From Sulfuritalea sp. (lineage in GTDB: Bacteria > Pseudomonadota > Gammaproteobacteria > Burkholderiales > Rhodocyclaceae): a stretch of DNA of 64,000 nt. Numbering within the stretch: the stretch's first letter is position 1; every line of letters begins with the position of its first letter. The notes below the pieces were generated by a model that saw nothing but the letters and a program-made list of their open reading frames with translations, searched no databases and was not told the origin of the DNA. This document shows, in pieces, positions 25,293 to 33,250 of this stretch. Made by a program: the position numbers and the translations under genes. Location: assembly GCA_016708585.1 (NCBI GenBank), contig JADJFK010000015.1:27630-91629 (forward strand), given 5' to 3'.

Positions 25293-26500
25293 GGCTGCCG
25301 GGCTGCCTGTTCGCCTTGCTCGTCCTGCCGGCATGGGTGGCATGGGCGGCGCCGGCCATCCCGCTGCAAACCCTGATCGACGCCACGCCGGCCGGCGGCA
25401 CGCTGCGCCTGGCGCCGGGAACCTACGCCGGGCCGGCCAGCATCGCCCGCCCGCTGGCGCTGGACGGCGGGCATCGCGCCGTGATCCGCGGCGACGGGCG
25501 CAGCACCGTGCTTTCGGTCGCCGCCAACGGCGTCACGCTGCGCGGCCTGCACATCACCGGCAGCGGCGATTCGCATGACCGGATCGACGCCGGCATCCTG
25601 CTCGAAGGCGACGGCCATCGTGTCGAGGACAACGAGATCGACGACGTCCTCTTCGGCATCCACCTCAAGCGGGTGAACCGTGCGCGTGTCGTCGGCAACC
25701 GCGTCACCGGCAAGAACCTGGAGCAGGGCATGCGCGGCGACGCGATCCGGCTCTGGTACAGCCAGCACAATGTCATCGAGGGCAACCGTTTCCGCCGCGC
25801 GCGCGACCTGACCTTCACCAATTCCGCCGACAACCGCATCGTCGGCAACCGCTTCGAGGACGGCCGCTACGGCATGCACATCATTTTTTCGCCGCGGCTG
25901 CAGGTCGAGAACAACCATCTCGCGGACACCGGCACCGGCATCGTCGTGCTCTACTCGCCCGACCTGGTCCTGCGCGGCAACCATGTCGCCCATGCCTTGA
26001 CCGACGGCGGTGGCGGCATCGTGTTCAAGGAGAGCGGCGTTGCGCTGGTCGAGAACAACGAAGTGCTGCACTGCTCGGTGGGCCTCAAGGTCGACGCGCC
26101 GCCGCAGTCGGTCGGCGCGCTGAAGGTAAGCAACAACCGCTTCGCCCACAACATCATCGGCCTGTTCTTCTACGGCGAGGAGGGCGGCCACCGCTTCTTC
26201 GACAACCGCTTCGAGAACAACCTCAGCACCGTGGCGATCAGCGCGCCGGGCGCGGGCAGCGCCAACGTCTGGCGCGGCAACACCTGGGACGACTACCAGG
26301 GCTTCGACCGCAACGGCGATGGCATCGGCGACACGCCGCACGAGGTCTACCTGTTCGCCGACCGCATCTGGATGGAAACGCCGATGGCGACCTTCTTCCG
26401 CAATTCGCCGGTGCTGGAGATGCTGGATTTCCTCGAACGCCTGGCGCCGTTTTCATCGCCGCACCGGGTGCTGCGCGATCCCGCGCCGCGCATGCGCTGA
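25289..26500 (+). CDS. second NosD-like periplasmic beta-helix protein
   Basis: A 403-residue exported protein with signal LPGCLFALLVLPAWVAWA and PbH1 repeats of the same type as NosD at 16644, including HITGSGDSHDRIDAG, GMRGDAIRLWYSQHN and the C-terminal TWDDYQGFDRNGDGIGDT. It shares both the periodic Asn turns and the tail MLDFLERLAPFSSP with NosD. It begins a run with a small periplasmic protein and a SCO protein but has no ABC transporter directly beside it. It may mature another copper enzyme or share NosFY. Confidence 0.88.
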   Translation: MRLPGCLFALLVLPAWVAWAAPAIPLQTLIDATPAGGTLRLAPGTYAGPASIARPLALDGGHRAVIRGDGRSTVLSVAANGVTLRGLHITGSGDSHDRIDAGILLEGDGHRVEDNEIDDVLFGIHLKRVNRARVVGNRVTGKNLEQGMRGDAIRLWYSQHNVIEGNRFRRARDLTFTNSADNRIVGNRFEDGRYGMHIIFSPRLQVENNHLADTGTGIVVLYSPDLVLRGNHVAHALTDGGGGIVFKESGVALVENNEVLHCSVGLKVDAPPQSVGALKVSNNRFAHNIIGLFFYGEEGGHRFFDNRFENNLSTVAISAPGAGSANVWRGNTWDDYQGFDRNGDGIGDTPHEVYLFADRIWMETPMATFFRNSPVLEMLDFLERLAPFSSPHRVLRDPAPRMR

Positions 26501-26536
26501 GCCTACAATCGCCATTCGACAACCAAGGAAAGCCCC

Positions 26537-26883
26537 ATGAAACATCTTCGACCACGCTTTTGCTGCTGATCGCCGTGTCGTCAGCGCCGACTTTTGCCGC
26601 CGATGCCGAAGCCGGGCTGCTGGCGATCAGGGCCCTCGGCGGCGTCAACGGCCAGGCCCTGGCCTGCGCCGAGACCAGTGTCGCCGCGCGTGCCAAGCAG
26701 TTGATGCTGGCCCACGCACCGAAGACCCAGCGCTTCGGCGCCGCCTACGAGGAAGCCACGCAGGAAGCCTTCAGCGCGCAGACCCGCTCCGGCAAGCCCT
26801 GTGCCGACGCGACCGAGCTCACCGCGCGCCTCAACCAGTTGGCCTTGCAGCTTTCCGAAACCCTGCCCGTGGCGGCGAAGTGA
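26537..26883 (+). CDS. small periplasmic protein, frameshifted at the signal peptide
   Basis: The mature part (from AADAEAGLLAIRALGGVNG) is about 90 residues, alpha-helical, with two cysteines (ALACAET, GKPCADA); the family is not recognised. As written, ATG 26537 (after AAGGAAAGCCCC) runs into a stop after 10 codons. A TTG at 26560 gives a poor start. Adding one base near 26548 joins them as MKHLSTTLLLLIAVSSAPTF, a textbook signal peptide, so a one-base deletion or sequencing error is likely. The AVSSAPTF segment is encoded by a dispersed-repeat copy. Confidence 0.65.
26572..26595 (-). repeat. 24-bp dispersed repeat, copy 5
   Basis: GCCGTGTCGTCAG plus CGCCGACTTTT; 23 of 24 match. It forms the end of the signal peptide of the small periplasmic protein. 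Confidence 0.85.
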
Positions 26884-26884
26884 G

Positions 26885-27502
26885 ATGAGGCCACGGGCGC
26901 ATGCGCCGGTTTTCCTCGCGCTGCTGCTGGCCGCCGCGTCGCCGGCATTTGCCCAGACCGCCGCCGGCGCGCGACATACCGCGCCGGCGCAGGACGCCGC
27001 GCCCCTGATGCCGCGTTATCTGCTGATGGACGTGCAGGGCAGGGCGGTGACGCACGAGGATTTTCGCGGCCGCTTCCAGCTCGTCAGCTTCGGCTTCGTT
27101 TCCTGCCCCGATGTCTGCCCGACCACGCTGCTGGAGTTCAAGCACGTGCTCGAACTGCTTGGCCGCGAGGCACAGCGGCTGCAGCCGATCTTCATCACCG
27201 TCGATCCGGAGCGCGACACGCGCGCGGTGCTGCGCGACTACACGGCGGCTTTCGACCCGCGCATCCTCGCCCTCACCGGCTCGCCCGAACTGATACGTCG
27301 CGCCGCCGACAGCTTTCGCATCCAGTACGAAAAGGTGCGCGAGCCGGGCGCCGCGCCGGATAACTACACCATGAACCATACCGCCGGCATGGTGCTGCTG
27401 GATGGCCAGGGCCGCTTTGTCGCCCGCTTCGCCTATGCCATGCCGGCGGCCGAAATCGTGCAACGCATCCGCGCCGCGATGGGCGCCGACGGAGCGCGCT
27501 GA
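26885..27502 (+). CDS. SCO1/SenC-family copper chaperone
   Basis: A 205-residue exported thioredoxin-fold protein. The Cu ligand motif is SCPDVCPTT and the distal histidine is in NYTMNHTAGM; VDPERDTRAVL is the usual SCO signature. Signal: PVFLALLLAAASPAFA. SCO proteins load or reduce CuA centres. It sits after the second NosD. It is one of four SCO proteins here (others at 32304, 47309 and 54899), more than a single CuA oxidase would need. Confidence 0.93.
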   Translation: MRPRAHAPVFLALLLAAASPAFAQTAAGARHTAPAQDAAPLMPRYLLMDVQGRAVTHEDFRGRFQLVSFGFVSCPDVCPTTLLEFKHVLELLGREAQRLQPIFITVDPERDTRAVLRDYTAAFDPRILALTGSPELIRRAADSFRIQYEKVREPGAAPDNYTMNHTAGMVLLDGQGRFVARFAYAMPAAEIVQRIRAAMGADGAR

Positions 27503-27512
27503 GTCGGGGCGC

Positions 27513-28796
27513 ATGGTCAGCCGCCGCCGCTTTCTTGCCGCGGGCGCCGCACTCGGCGCCGCCCGCTGCTTTGGCCAATCGACTCCCGACCTGCTGCCGA
27601 CCTCCGGTGGGCGCCGCGTCGTCATCGTCGGCGGCGGCTGGGGCGGCCTTACGGCAGCCCGCCACCTGCGCCGGCTGGCGCCCGAACTCGAGGTGCTGCT
27701 GATCGACCGCGACACGGCATTCCGCTCGCTGCCGTTGTCCAACTCGTGGCTGGTGGACCGCACGCCCGATGCCCTGGTGCAGCAGGACTACGCCACGGCC
27801 GCGCGGGCCTGGGGTTACCGGGCGCTCCGGGCCGAAGTCACCGCGATCGACCGCGAACGGCGCCGCCTGCATACCGCACAGGGCGCGCTCGGCTATGACT
27901 GGCTGATCCTCGCCGCCGGCATCCGGCACGACTACGGCCCGTGGCTGGGCGGCGACGCGCGCGCCATCGAGGCCACGCGCCGGCTTTACCCGGCCGGCTT
28001 CCTCGCCAATGAACTGGATGCGCTGAAGCAGAAGCTGGCCGACTTCAGGGGCGGCGACCTGCTGATGACCGTTCCGCCGCCGCCCCTGCGCTGCCCGCCG
28101 GCGCCCTACGAGCGCGCGGTGATGATCGCCTGGCTGCTGAAGACGCGCCGCATCAAGGGCCGCCTGGTCCTGGTCGATGCCGGCGGCGGCATGCAGCGCT
28201 TCAATCGCATGTTCGCCGAGCGCTACAAGGACCAGGTCCTGCACCTGACCCACGCCCCGGTGAAATCCATCGACCCGTTCAACAAGACGCTGAGCACCGA
28301 GTTCGACGAACTGAAGTTCGACGATGCGATCATCATTCCGCCGCAGCAGGCGGCGGACCTCGTCCGCCAGGCGGGGCTGGTCGAGGCCGATGCCGCGGGC
28401 ACGCCGGGCGGCTGGGCCGCATTCGATCCGCTGCACCTGCATGCCATCGGCGACGAGCGCGTGTTCCTCGTCGGCGACCTGCTGGGCCGCGCCTCGCCCC
28501 TGTTCGGGCACTACCCGAAGAGCGCGCACATGGCCGCCCGGCTCGGCCGCATCGCCGCCGCGGAAATCGCCGCGCGTTCGCGCGGCACGCTGCCGCAGCC
28601 GCAATTGCCCGAGAGCGTGTGCCACGTCTACACCGACATCGAACCGCCGGAGATGATGCGCATCGACGCGCAGTATCGGGTGCGCGGCGACGGCCTGATC
28701 ACCCAGACCGTGCGCCAGCACGAAGACCCGCAGCCGCGCGGCGAGGAGGTCGTCTGGGCCAAAGGTTTGCTGGCGGAGATGCTCGTGCCAAACTGA
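27513..28796 (+). CDS. FAD-dependent oxidoreductase, flavocytochrome c sulfide dehydrogenase flavoprotein-like
   Basis: A 427-residue protein with a Tat leader (MVSRRRFLAAGAALGAA). The FAD motif is VVIVGGGWGGLTAARHL, the middle signature is PPPPLRCPPAPYERA (one of the two active-site cysteines of FccB), and the second FAD motif is VFLVGDLLG. The C-terminal FCSD domain is recognisable in the VYTDIEPPEMMRI region. The second redox cysteine of true sulfide dehydrogenases is not obvious. No cytochrome partner gene is adjacent, so the electron acceptor and substrate are unknown. Confidence 0.82.
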   Translation: MVSRRRFLAAGAALGAARCFGQSTPDLLPTSGGRRVVIVGGGWGGLTAARHLRRLAPELEVLLIDRDTAFRSLPLSNSWLVDRTPDALVQQDYATAARAWGYRALRAEVTAIDRERRRLHTAQGALGYDWLILAAGIRHDYGPWLGGDARAIEATRRLYPAGFLANELDALKQKLADFRGGDLLMTVPPPPLRCPPAPYERAVMIAWLLKTRRIKGRLVLVDAGGGMQRFNRMFAERYKDQVLHLTHAPVKSIDPFNKTLSTEFDELKFDDAIIIPPQQAADLVRQAGLVEADAAGTPGGWAAFDPLHLHAIGDERVFLVGDLLGRASPLFGHYPKSAHMAARLGRIAAAEIAARSRGTLPQPQLPESVCHVYTDIEPPEMMRIDAQYRVRGDGLITQTVRQHEDPQPRGEEVVWAKGLLAEMLVPN

Positions 28797-28949
28797 AATA
28801 CCCAAAACTTCAGGTTTGCACGCTCCGGGCCGGTGGCGCCCTGCAAAGAGGCGGTCGAAGCGCATGACTTCGGGATCCATATCCGGAGTCGTTGTTCGTT
28901 GCCGCGCAACGCTACAATGTCCGCTCAACACGTCGTGGAGGCCTGCTTC

Positions 28950-29585
28950 ATGTCTTTCACTTACGGTATCGCGTCCAGCGCATCCCAGGATCGCCTGGAA
29001 AAGCTGATCGAGAAGCGGCTTAAATCAGGTGCCGGAAAAAGTCGCGTAGACGAGCAGATATGGAATCTCTTTGGCGAACGCTGGGCGATCATGTTCACCG
29101 ACCTGTCGGGTTTCTCGCGCCGCGTGGCGGACTTCGGCATCATCCATTTCCTGCAAACGATCTACGAGTCGAACCGTCTGCTTGTGCCGATCATCGAGGA
29201 ATACTCCGGCATCCTGCTCAAGGTAAAAGGTGATTCGCTGCTGGTCATATTCCGCAGCGTGGACGAAGCGATCGAATGCGCCGTCGCCATGCAGCGCTGC
29301 ACGAAGGAATACAACCGCAAGTGTGCCGAGAACGAACAGGTGCTGTTATGCGTCGGGCTCGGCTTCGGCGACGTGCTGCGTATTGGCGACAGTGACGTCT
29401 TTGGCGCCGAGGTCAATGCCGCCGGCAAGCTGGGAGAGGATACCGCCAAGGCTTACGAAATCCTTGTGACCGGCTCGGTAAAAAATGCGGCTAGCGGTAC
29501 CCAGGGTTTTTCCTTCAAACGGATAAAAACCGTTCCACCGGGGGCGGACTCGGCCTACCGTTTGCGCTATGACCGCCATCAGTAA
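28950..29585 (+). CDS. class III adenylate/guanylate cyclase domain protein
   Basis: A 211-residue soluble protein that is nearly all one class III cyclase domain. Metal-binding aspartates are in MFTDLSGFS and LKVKGDSLLVIF, and the purine/transition-state loop is VFGAEVNAAGKLGEDTA. The last normally reads VNxAARL, so the transition-state arginine appears to be a lysine. Activity is therefore uncertain. ATG 28950 has GGAG 9 bases upstream. No sensor domain is attached. It is a single gene between the FCSD-like flavoprotein and a convergent operon. Confidence 0.8.
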   Translation: MSFTYGIASSASQDRLEKLIEKRLKSGAGKSRVDEQIWNLFGERWAIMFTDLSGFSRRVADFGIIHFLQTIYESNRLLVPIIEEYSGILLKVKGDSLLVIFRSVDEAIECAVAMQRCTKEYNRKCAENEQVLLCVGLGFGDVLRIGDSDVFGAEVNAAGKLGEDTAKAYEILVTGSVKNAASGTQGFSFKRIKTVPPGADSAYRLRYDRHQ

Positions 29586-29609
29586 TCGGACTAAGCCCGC
29601 CGTCTCGCC

Positions 29610-29633
29610 GCCGTCCCGCCAGCGCCGACTTTT
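29610..29633 (-). repeat. 24-bp dispersed repeat, copy 6 (intergenic)
   Basis: GCCGTCCCGCCAG plus CGCCGACTTTT; 22 of 24 match. It lies in the 54-base gap between convergent genes. Confidence 0.75.
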
Positions 29634-29639
29634 CCGTTC

Positions 29640-30146
29640 TTAGTGCCTGGCAAAGACGCTGGTCTTGCCGTCCGGCCCGACCAGCAGGGTGTTGTAGGCT
29701 TCGCGCCGCACTTCGCGCTCCTGGCCGGCGTTGTCGAGGATGGTGCAGGCGGTTTCGCAGAAGGGGTTGGACACTTCGCGTCCCGGTGCGCCGCGCGGCA
29801 GGCCGGGCACGGCGAGGCCGCGGGCGCGCGGCTTTTCCTTGAGCAGCAGCTTGATGTCCTCGGCCGGCACATGGCCTTCGATGAAATAGTTGCCGACCTT
29901 CGCCGTATGCACCGATTCGAGTTCCGCCGGCACGTTGAGCCAGCGCTTGAGTTTCGGCATGCCGGCCAGCGGCGTTTCCTCGATGCCGACCTCGAAGCCG
30001 GCCTTGCGCAAGTGGTCGGCCCAGTCGATGCAGGCGAGGCACGGGCTGGGCGCATAGACGGTGACCGGCGGCAGGGCTTCGTCCGCGGCCAGGGCCGGCG
30101 CGCTCGCGCCGGCCGCGAGCAGCAGCGCGCACAGCCTGTTCAGCAC
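29640..30146 (-). CDS. DUF411-family periplasmic metal-binding protein
   Basis: A 168-residue exported protein. The start is GTG 30146, overlapping the ankyrin stop, followed by LCALLLAAGASAPALA. DUF411 features are SPCLACIDWADHLRKAGFEV, then VGNYFIEGHVPAEDIKLLL and GLAVPGLPRGAPG. The C-terminal part adds two cysteines (NPFCETACTI) and DGKTSVFARH. DUF411 proteins are linked to copper resistance and handling; this fits the copper-enzyme surroundings, but its exact job is unknown. Confidence 0.85.
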   Translation of the reverse strand: MLNRLCALLLAAGASAPALAADEALPPVTVYAPSPCLACIDWADHLRKAGFEVGIEETPLAGMPKLKRWLNVPAELESVHTAKVGNYFIEGHVPAEDIKLLLKEKPRARGLAVPGLPRGAPGREVSNPFCETACTILDNAGQEREVRREAYNTLLVGPDGKTSVFARH

Positions 30147-30640
30147 GGCTTGCCGGGCTGGCAGCCCTTGAGTATCCACAGCGACATCTCGCCGGCCAGC
30201 TCGTCGGCGCGCACCTTGCGCGCCAGGCTCAGCACGTCGCGTCCGGCATCGGTCTTCAGCGCAGGATCGGCGCCGGCCTGCAGCAGCAGCTTGCCGTTCG
30301 CGGTGCGCGTCGAGAAGGCCGCCATGTGCAGCGGGGTGCGGCCTTCGCCGTCGCGCGCATTGACCGGCGCGCCGGCGGCCAGCAGCGCCTGGAGCGGGCC
30401 GCTGTCGCCGTTCATCGCCGCGTAGTGGAGCGGCGTGATGCCCAGCGGGGTGCGCGCATCGCGCGCCTGCGGCGTGGCCTTGAGGATTTTTTCGACATCC
30501 TGCCGCGTGCCCATGCGCGCCGCGTCGTGGATCGGCTGTTCGTTCATGCCCAGGGTCGGTTCGGCGGCCATCGCCGCGAAGGAGAGGCCGCAGGCAAGCA
30601 GGACGGCGATGTGGCGCAGGCTTCTGACGAAGGAATTCAT
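30140..30640 (-). CDS. exported ankyrin-repeat protein
   Basis: A 166-residue protein with a signal peptide (IAVLLACGLSFAAMAAE) and three or four ankyrin repeats: QPIHDAARMGTRQDVEKIL, TPLHYAAMNGDSGPLQALL and TPLHMAAFSTRTANGKLLL. It ends in KGCQPGKPC. Ankyrin repeats mediate protein contacts; exported bacterial ones are often found near oxidative-stress or metal genes. It is cotranscribed with the DUF411 gene and diverges from nirJ across a shared region containing an FNR box. Confidence 0.85.
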   Translation of the reverse strand: MNSFVRSLRHIAVLLACGLSFAAMAAEPTLGMNEQPIHDAARMGTRQDVEKILKATPQARDARTPLGITPLHYAAMNGDSGPLQALLAAGAPVNARDGEGRTPLHMAAFSTRTANGKLLLQAGADPALKTDAGRDVLSLARKVRADELAGEMSLWILKGCQPGKPC

Positions 30641-30728
30641 TACTCGCAGCGCGGTTTTTGGGGAAGGAAATAGTAACTCGTGCGCGGTAATTTTGCCGCC
30701 GGCGGGCATAGAATTTCCTGCCCGCGAC

Positions 30729-30742
30729 TTGACGGGTATCAA
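30729..30742. promoter_or_regulatory. FNR/Dnr box upstream of nirJ
   Basis: TTGACGGGTATCAA matches TTGAT-N4-ATCAA in 9 of 10 positions, 35 bases before the nirJ ATG. Confidence 0.65.
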
Positions 30743-30776
30743 AGCGGCCGACACCTCCGGTGCGCCTAATGTCGCC

Positions 30777-31920
30777 ATGTTCAGAATCTCCCAGTTCATG
30801 CAGGAAATCGCCGCGCCGACACCGATCGGGCCGACAAGAAAGCCGCCCGGCCCGGTGGTGATCTGGAACCTGATCCGGCGCTGCAACCTGACCTGCAAGC
30901 ATTGCTATTCGATTTCCGCCGACAAGGACTTCGCCGGCGAGTTGAGCACCGCCGAGGTGTTCCGTGTCATGGACCAGCTCAAGGCCTTCAAGGTTCCGGC
31001 GCTGATCCTTTCCGGCGGCGAGCCGCTGTTGCGGCCGGATATTTTCGAGATCTCGGCGCGCTCGAAGCAGATGGGCTTCTTCACCGCGCTGTCCTCCAAC
31101 GGCACGCTGATCGACGCCGCCATGCTCGAACCGATCCGCGAGATCGGCTACGACTACGTCGGCGTCAGCCTCGACGGCCTCGGCGCCACGCACGACAAGT
31201 TCCGCCGCATGCAGGGCGCCTTCGACCTGTCGCTGGCCGGCATCCGCCTGTGCCGCGATGCCGGGCTCAAGGTCGGCGTGCGCTTCACCATGACCCAGGA
31301 CAATCATCAGGACCTGCCCGGCCTGCTCAGGCTGGTCGAGGACGAGGGCGTCGACCGCTTCTATTTCTCGCACCTGAACTACGCCGGGCGCGGCAACAAG
31401 AACCGCAAGGACGACGCGCTGCACCAGATGACGAAGAACGCCATGGACCTGCTGTTCGACACCTGCTGGGAGTATCAACAGCGCGGGCTGGTCAAGGAAT
31501 TCACCACCGGCAACAACGATGCCGACGGCGTCTATCTGCTGTACTGGCTGCAGCGGAAATTTCCCGGACAAGGTCGCGCACATCCGGCAGAAGCTCGCGC
31601 AGTGGGGCGGCAATTCCAGCGGCGTCAATGTCGCCAACATCGACAACCTGGGCAATGTCCATCCCGACACCATGTGGTGGCATTACACCATCGGCAATGT
31701 GCGCGAGCGCAGCTTCGGCGAAATCTGGATGGATACCTCCGACCCGCTGATGGCCGGCCTCAAGGCGCATCCGCGCACGGTCGGCGGGCGTTGCGGCGCC
31801 TGCATCCATTTCGACATCTGCGGCGGCAACACGCGCGTGCGCGCGCAGCAGATGACCGGCGATCCGTGGGCGGAAGATCCGGGCTGCTACCTCAGCGACG
31901 AGGAGATCGGCATCGCTTGA
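30777..31920 (+). CDS. nirJ: heme d1 biosynthesis radical SAM protein NirJ, frameshifted near 31560
   Basis: The N-terminal part ([11 protein letters not shown], radical SAM cluster [22 protein letters not shown]) and the C-terminal SPASM-like part ([36 protein letters not shown]) are both intact but lie in different frames. The join falls at GAAATTTC (31557-31562), where removing one A restores [16 protein letters not shown]. NirJ removes two propionate side chains during heme d1 synthesis. It is essential for NirS, so a sequencing error is as likely as a real mutation. The start ATG has no strong ribosome site; MFRISQFMQ is the family N-terminus. Confidence 0.9.
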
Positions 31921-31930
31921 CATGCGTCAA
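31917..31930. promoter_or_regulatory. FNR/Dnr box overlapping the nirJ stop
   Basis: TTGACATGCGTCAA is TTGAC-N4-GTCAA, one mismatch from the Dnr consensus, about 105 bases before the GTG of the 60-residue gene. Confidence 0.6.
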
Positions 31931-31955
31931 TTCGGCTGACGAATCCGCCCCGGCT

Positions 31956-31970
31956 GCGACACTATGTCGC
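31956..31970. promoter_or_regulatory. candidate RegA operator before the 60-residue gene
   Basis: GCGAC-ACTAT-GTCGC, with the perfect wider palindrome CTGCGACA-CTA-TGTCGCAG, 26 bases downstream of an FNR box. Same form as the sites at 11974, 42082 and 42097. Confidence 0.5.
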
Positions 31971-32034
31971 AGGGCGGCGCGAGCAGGGCGTCTTATGATC
32001 CCGTGCACGCGAATCGAATTGAGGGAGATGCCAG

Positions 32035-32217
32035 GTGACACAAAACTCACAGCAAACGGCCGCAGACACGAGCGAGATGGGATCGCTGCTGCTCGGTGCA
32101 GGTTTCGCCCTGGCATCCCTGATCATCCTTCCGGCCGTGGCACAACGCATCGGCCTCGGTTCCAGCCTGACGATCGCCCTGCGCGGCGCCCTGATGCGCG
32201 CCGCGAACCGCGTCTAG
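32035..32217 (+). CDS. 60-residue single-helix membrane protein, unknown
   Basis: Not recognised. The protein begins MTQNSQQTAADTSEMG, has one hydrophobic helix (LLLGAGFALASLIILPAVA) and a basic amphipathic end (IALRGALMRAANRV). The start is GTG 32035 with GGGAG 8 bases upstream. It stands alone behind both an FNR box and a candidate RegA site and just before a SCO gene, so it is probably induced during denitrification. It could be a small subunit or assembly factor of a membrane respiratory enzyme. Length makes the call less secure than longer genes, but the expression signals support it. Confidence 0.65.
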   Translation: MTQNSQQTAADTSEMGSLLLGAGFALASLIILPAVAQRIGLGSSLTIALRGALMRAANRV

Positions 32218-32303
32218 CCCTGGCACCGGCCTCCGTAATCCGGCCACCCCGGCCGGCGCGCGGGTGAGGCGTCCCCTCCGGCATCCTGGCAGGGTGCGGG
32301 AAC

Positions 32304-32897
32304 ATGAATGAAATGAAATCAACCAACCCCTTGCTGCGCGGCCTTGCCGCGGCTCTCGCCATCGCATTTCTCACCGCATGTTCCGATTCCGGCATGGGAG
32401 AACGGGTGCTGGTCGCGCGCCCGGAGGGTGGCGATTTCGTCCTGCAAAGCGCCGCCGGCCCGGTCGATACGAAGGCGCTGCGCGGCAGTGTGCTGCTGGT
32501 CTATTTCGGTTACGTGAATTGCCCGGATATCTGCCCGGTCTCGATGGCGGCGGGCGCCGCGGCGCTCAATGCCCTGACCCCGCAGGAGCGGGCGAAGACG
32601 CGGATGATCATGGTCTCGGTCGATCCCGAGCGCGATACGCCGGCAAAGCTCAAGGACTACGTCGCCTATTTCCATCCGGCGATGATCGGCGCGGTGGGTA
32701 CGGTGGCCGAGACGGCCGCCATCGCGAAATCCTTCGGTGCCGGCTATCAGCGCCAGCCGACGCGTCCAGACGGCAGCTATGCCGTGGATCACAGTTCGCA
32801 AACCTATGTGGTCGGCCCGGACGGAAAACTCATGGAGCTGCTGCCGCTGGGCATCGCCACCGACAAGGTGGTGGCGACCGTGCGCAAGCTGCTGTGA
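32304..32897 (+). CDS. SCO1/SenC-family lipoprotein
   Basis: A 197-residue lipoprotein (AAALAIAFLTAC lipobox) of the thioredoxin-like SCO family: copper motif NCPDICPVS, VDPERDTPAKLKDYV, distal histidine in AVDHSSQTYVVG. Probably involved in copper delivery to a CuA site or disulfide reduction. The stop overlaps the ATG of the next gene. ATG 32304 or the ATG four codons later could be the start. Confidence 0.92.
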   Translation: MNEMKSTNPLLRGLAAALAIAFLTACSDSGMGERVLVARPEGGDFVLQSAAGPVDTKALRGSVLLVYFGYVNCPDICPVSMAAGAAALNALTPQERAKTRMIMVSVDPERDTPAKLKDYVAYFHPAMIGAVGTVAETAAIAKSFGAGYQRQPTRPDGSYAVDHSSQTYVVGPDGKLMELLPLGIATDKVVATVRKLL

Positions 32898-33250
32898 TGC
32901 GTCCCGCCGATCGCGCCTTCCTGCTGCTGGCGGTTGGCGCCTGCGCTTTCGCGCTGTGCTTCGTCGATGCCGCGCGCTTGCGCATGGCGGCAGCGACCGA
33001 CGCGGCCGAACGCACGCGCCTGGTGGCGCAATTGCGCCTGACCGACCTCGCGTTGTTTACCGAGGCGCGCTACACCCGGCATCCCTCGCAGGCCGACCTG
33101 CATTCGGCCTTCCAGGATCATCCGCTGGCGCTGGAGCATTTCCCCACCGGATCGCTGATCGCGCCGCCGGCCGGACTGGCAAAAGTTATGCCGCCGGGAA
33201 CCCCGGAGGCGGTATCCCTTGCGGACGGCGCTGGTGACACGGCAAAATGA
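32897..33250 (+). CDS. small exported/membrane protein with repeat-derived C-terminus
   Basis: A 117-residue protein of unknown family with one N-terminal hydrophobic segment (FLLLAVGACAFALCFVDA) and a soluble part that ends at about residue 93 (HFPTGSLIAPPAG). The remainder, LAKVMPPGTPEAVSLADG and GAGDTAK, is encoded by a 63-bp long copy of the dispersed repeat, whose last bases run into the ATG of the following permease. The native C-terminus has thus been replaced by repeat sequence. It overlaps both neighbours (SCO and ABC permease), so all three are cotranscribed. Confidence 0.7.
   Translation: MRPADRAFLLLAVGACAFALCFVDAARLRMAAATDAAERTRLVAQLRLTDLALFTEARYTRHPSQADLHSAFQDHPLALEHFPTGSLIAPPAGLAKVMPPGTPEAVSLADGAGDTAK
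33181..33243 (+). repeat. 63-bp long form of the dispersed repeat, copy 7
   Basis: AAAAGT, a 39-base insert (33187-33225) with ATGCCGCC facing GGCGGTAT as a possible stem, then CGGCGCTGGTGACACGGC. The insert is exactly 13 codons. Confidence 0.85.

Noticed and set aside
28885..28920. Sigma-70-like promoter before the cyclase gene (TTGTTC, TACAAT)
   Set aside because: Spacer is only 15 bases and the -35 match is poor.
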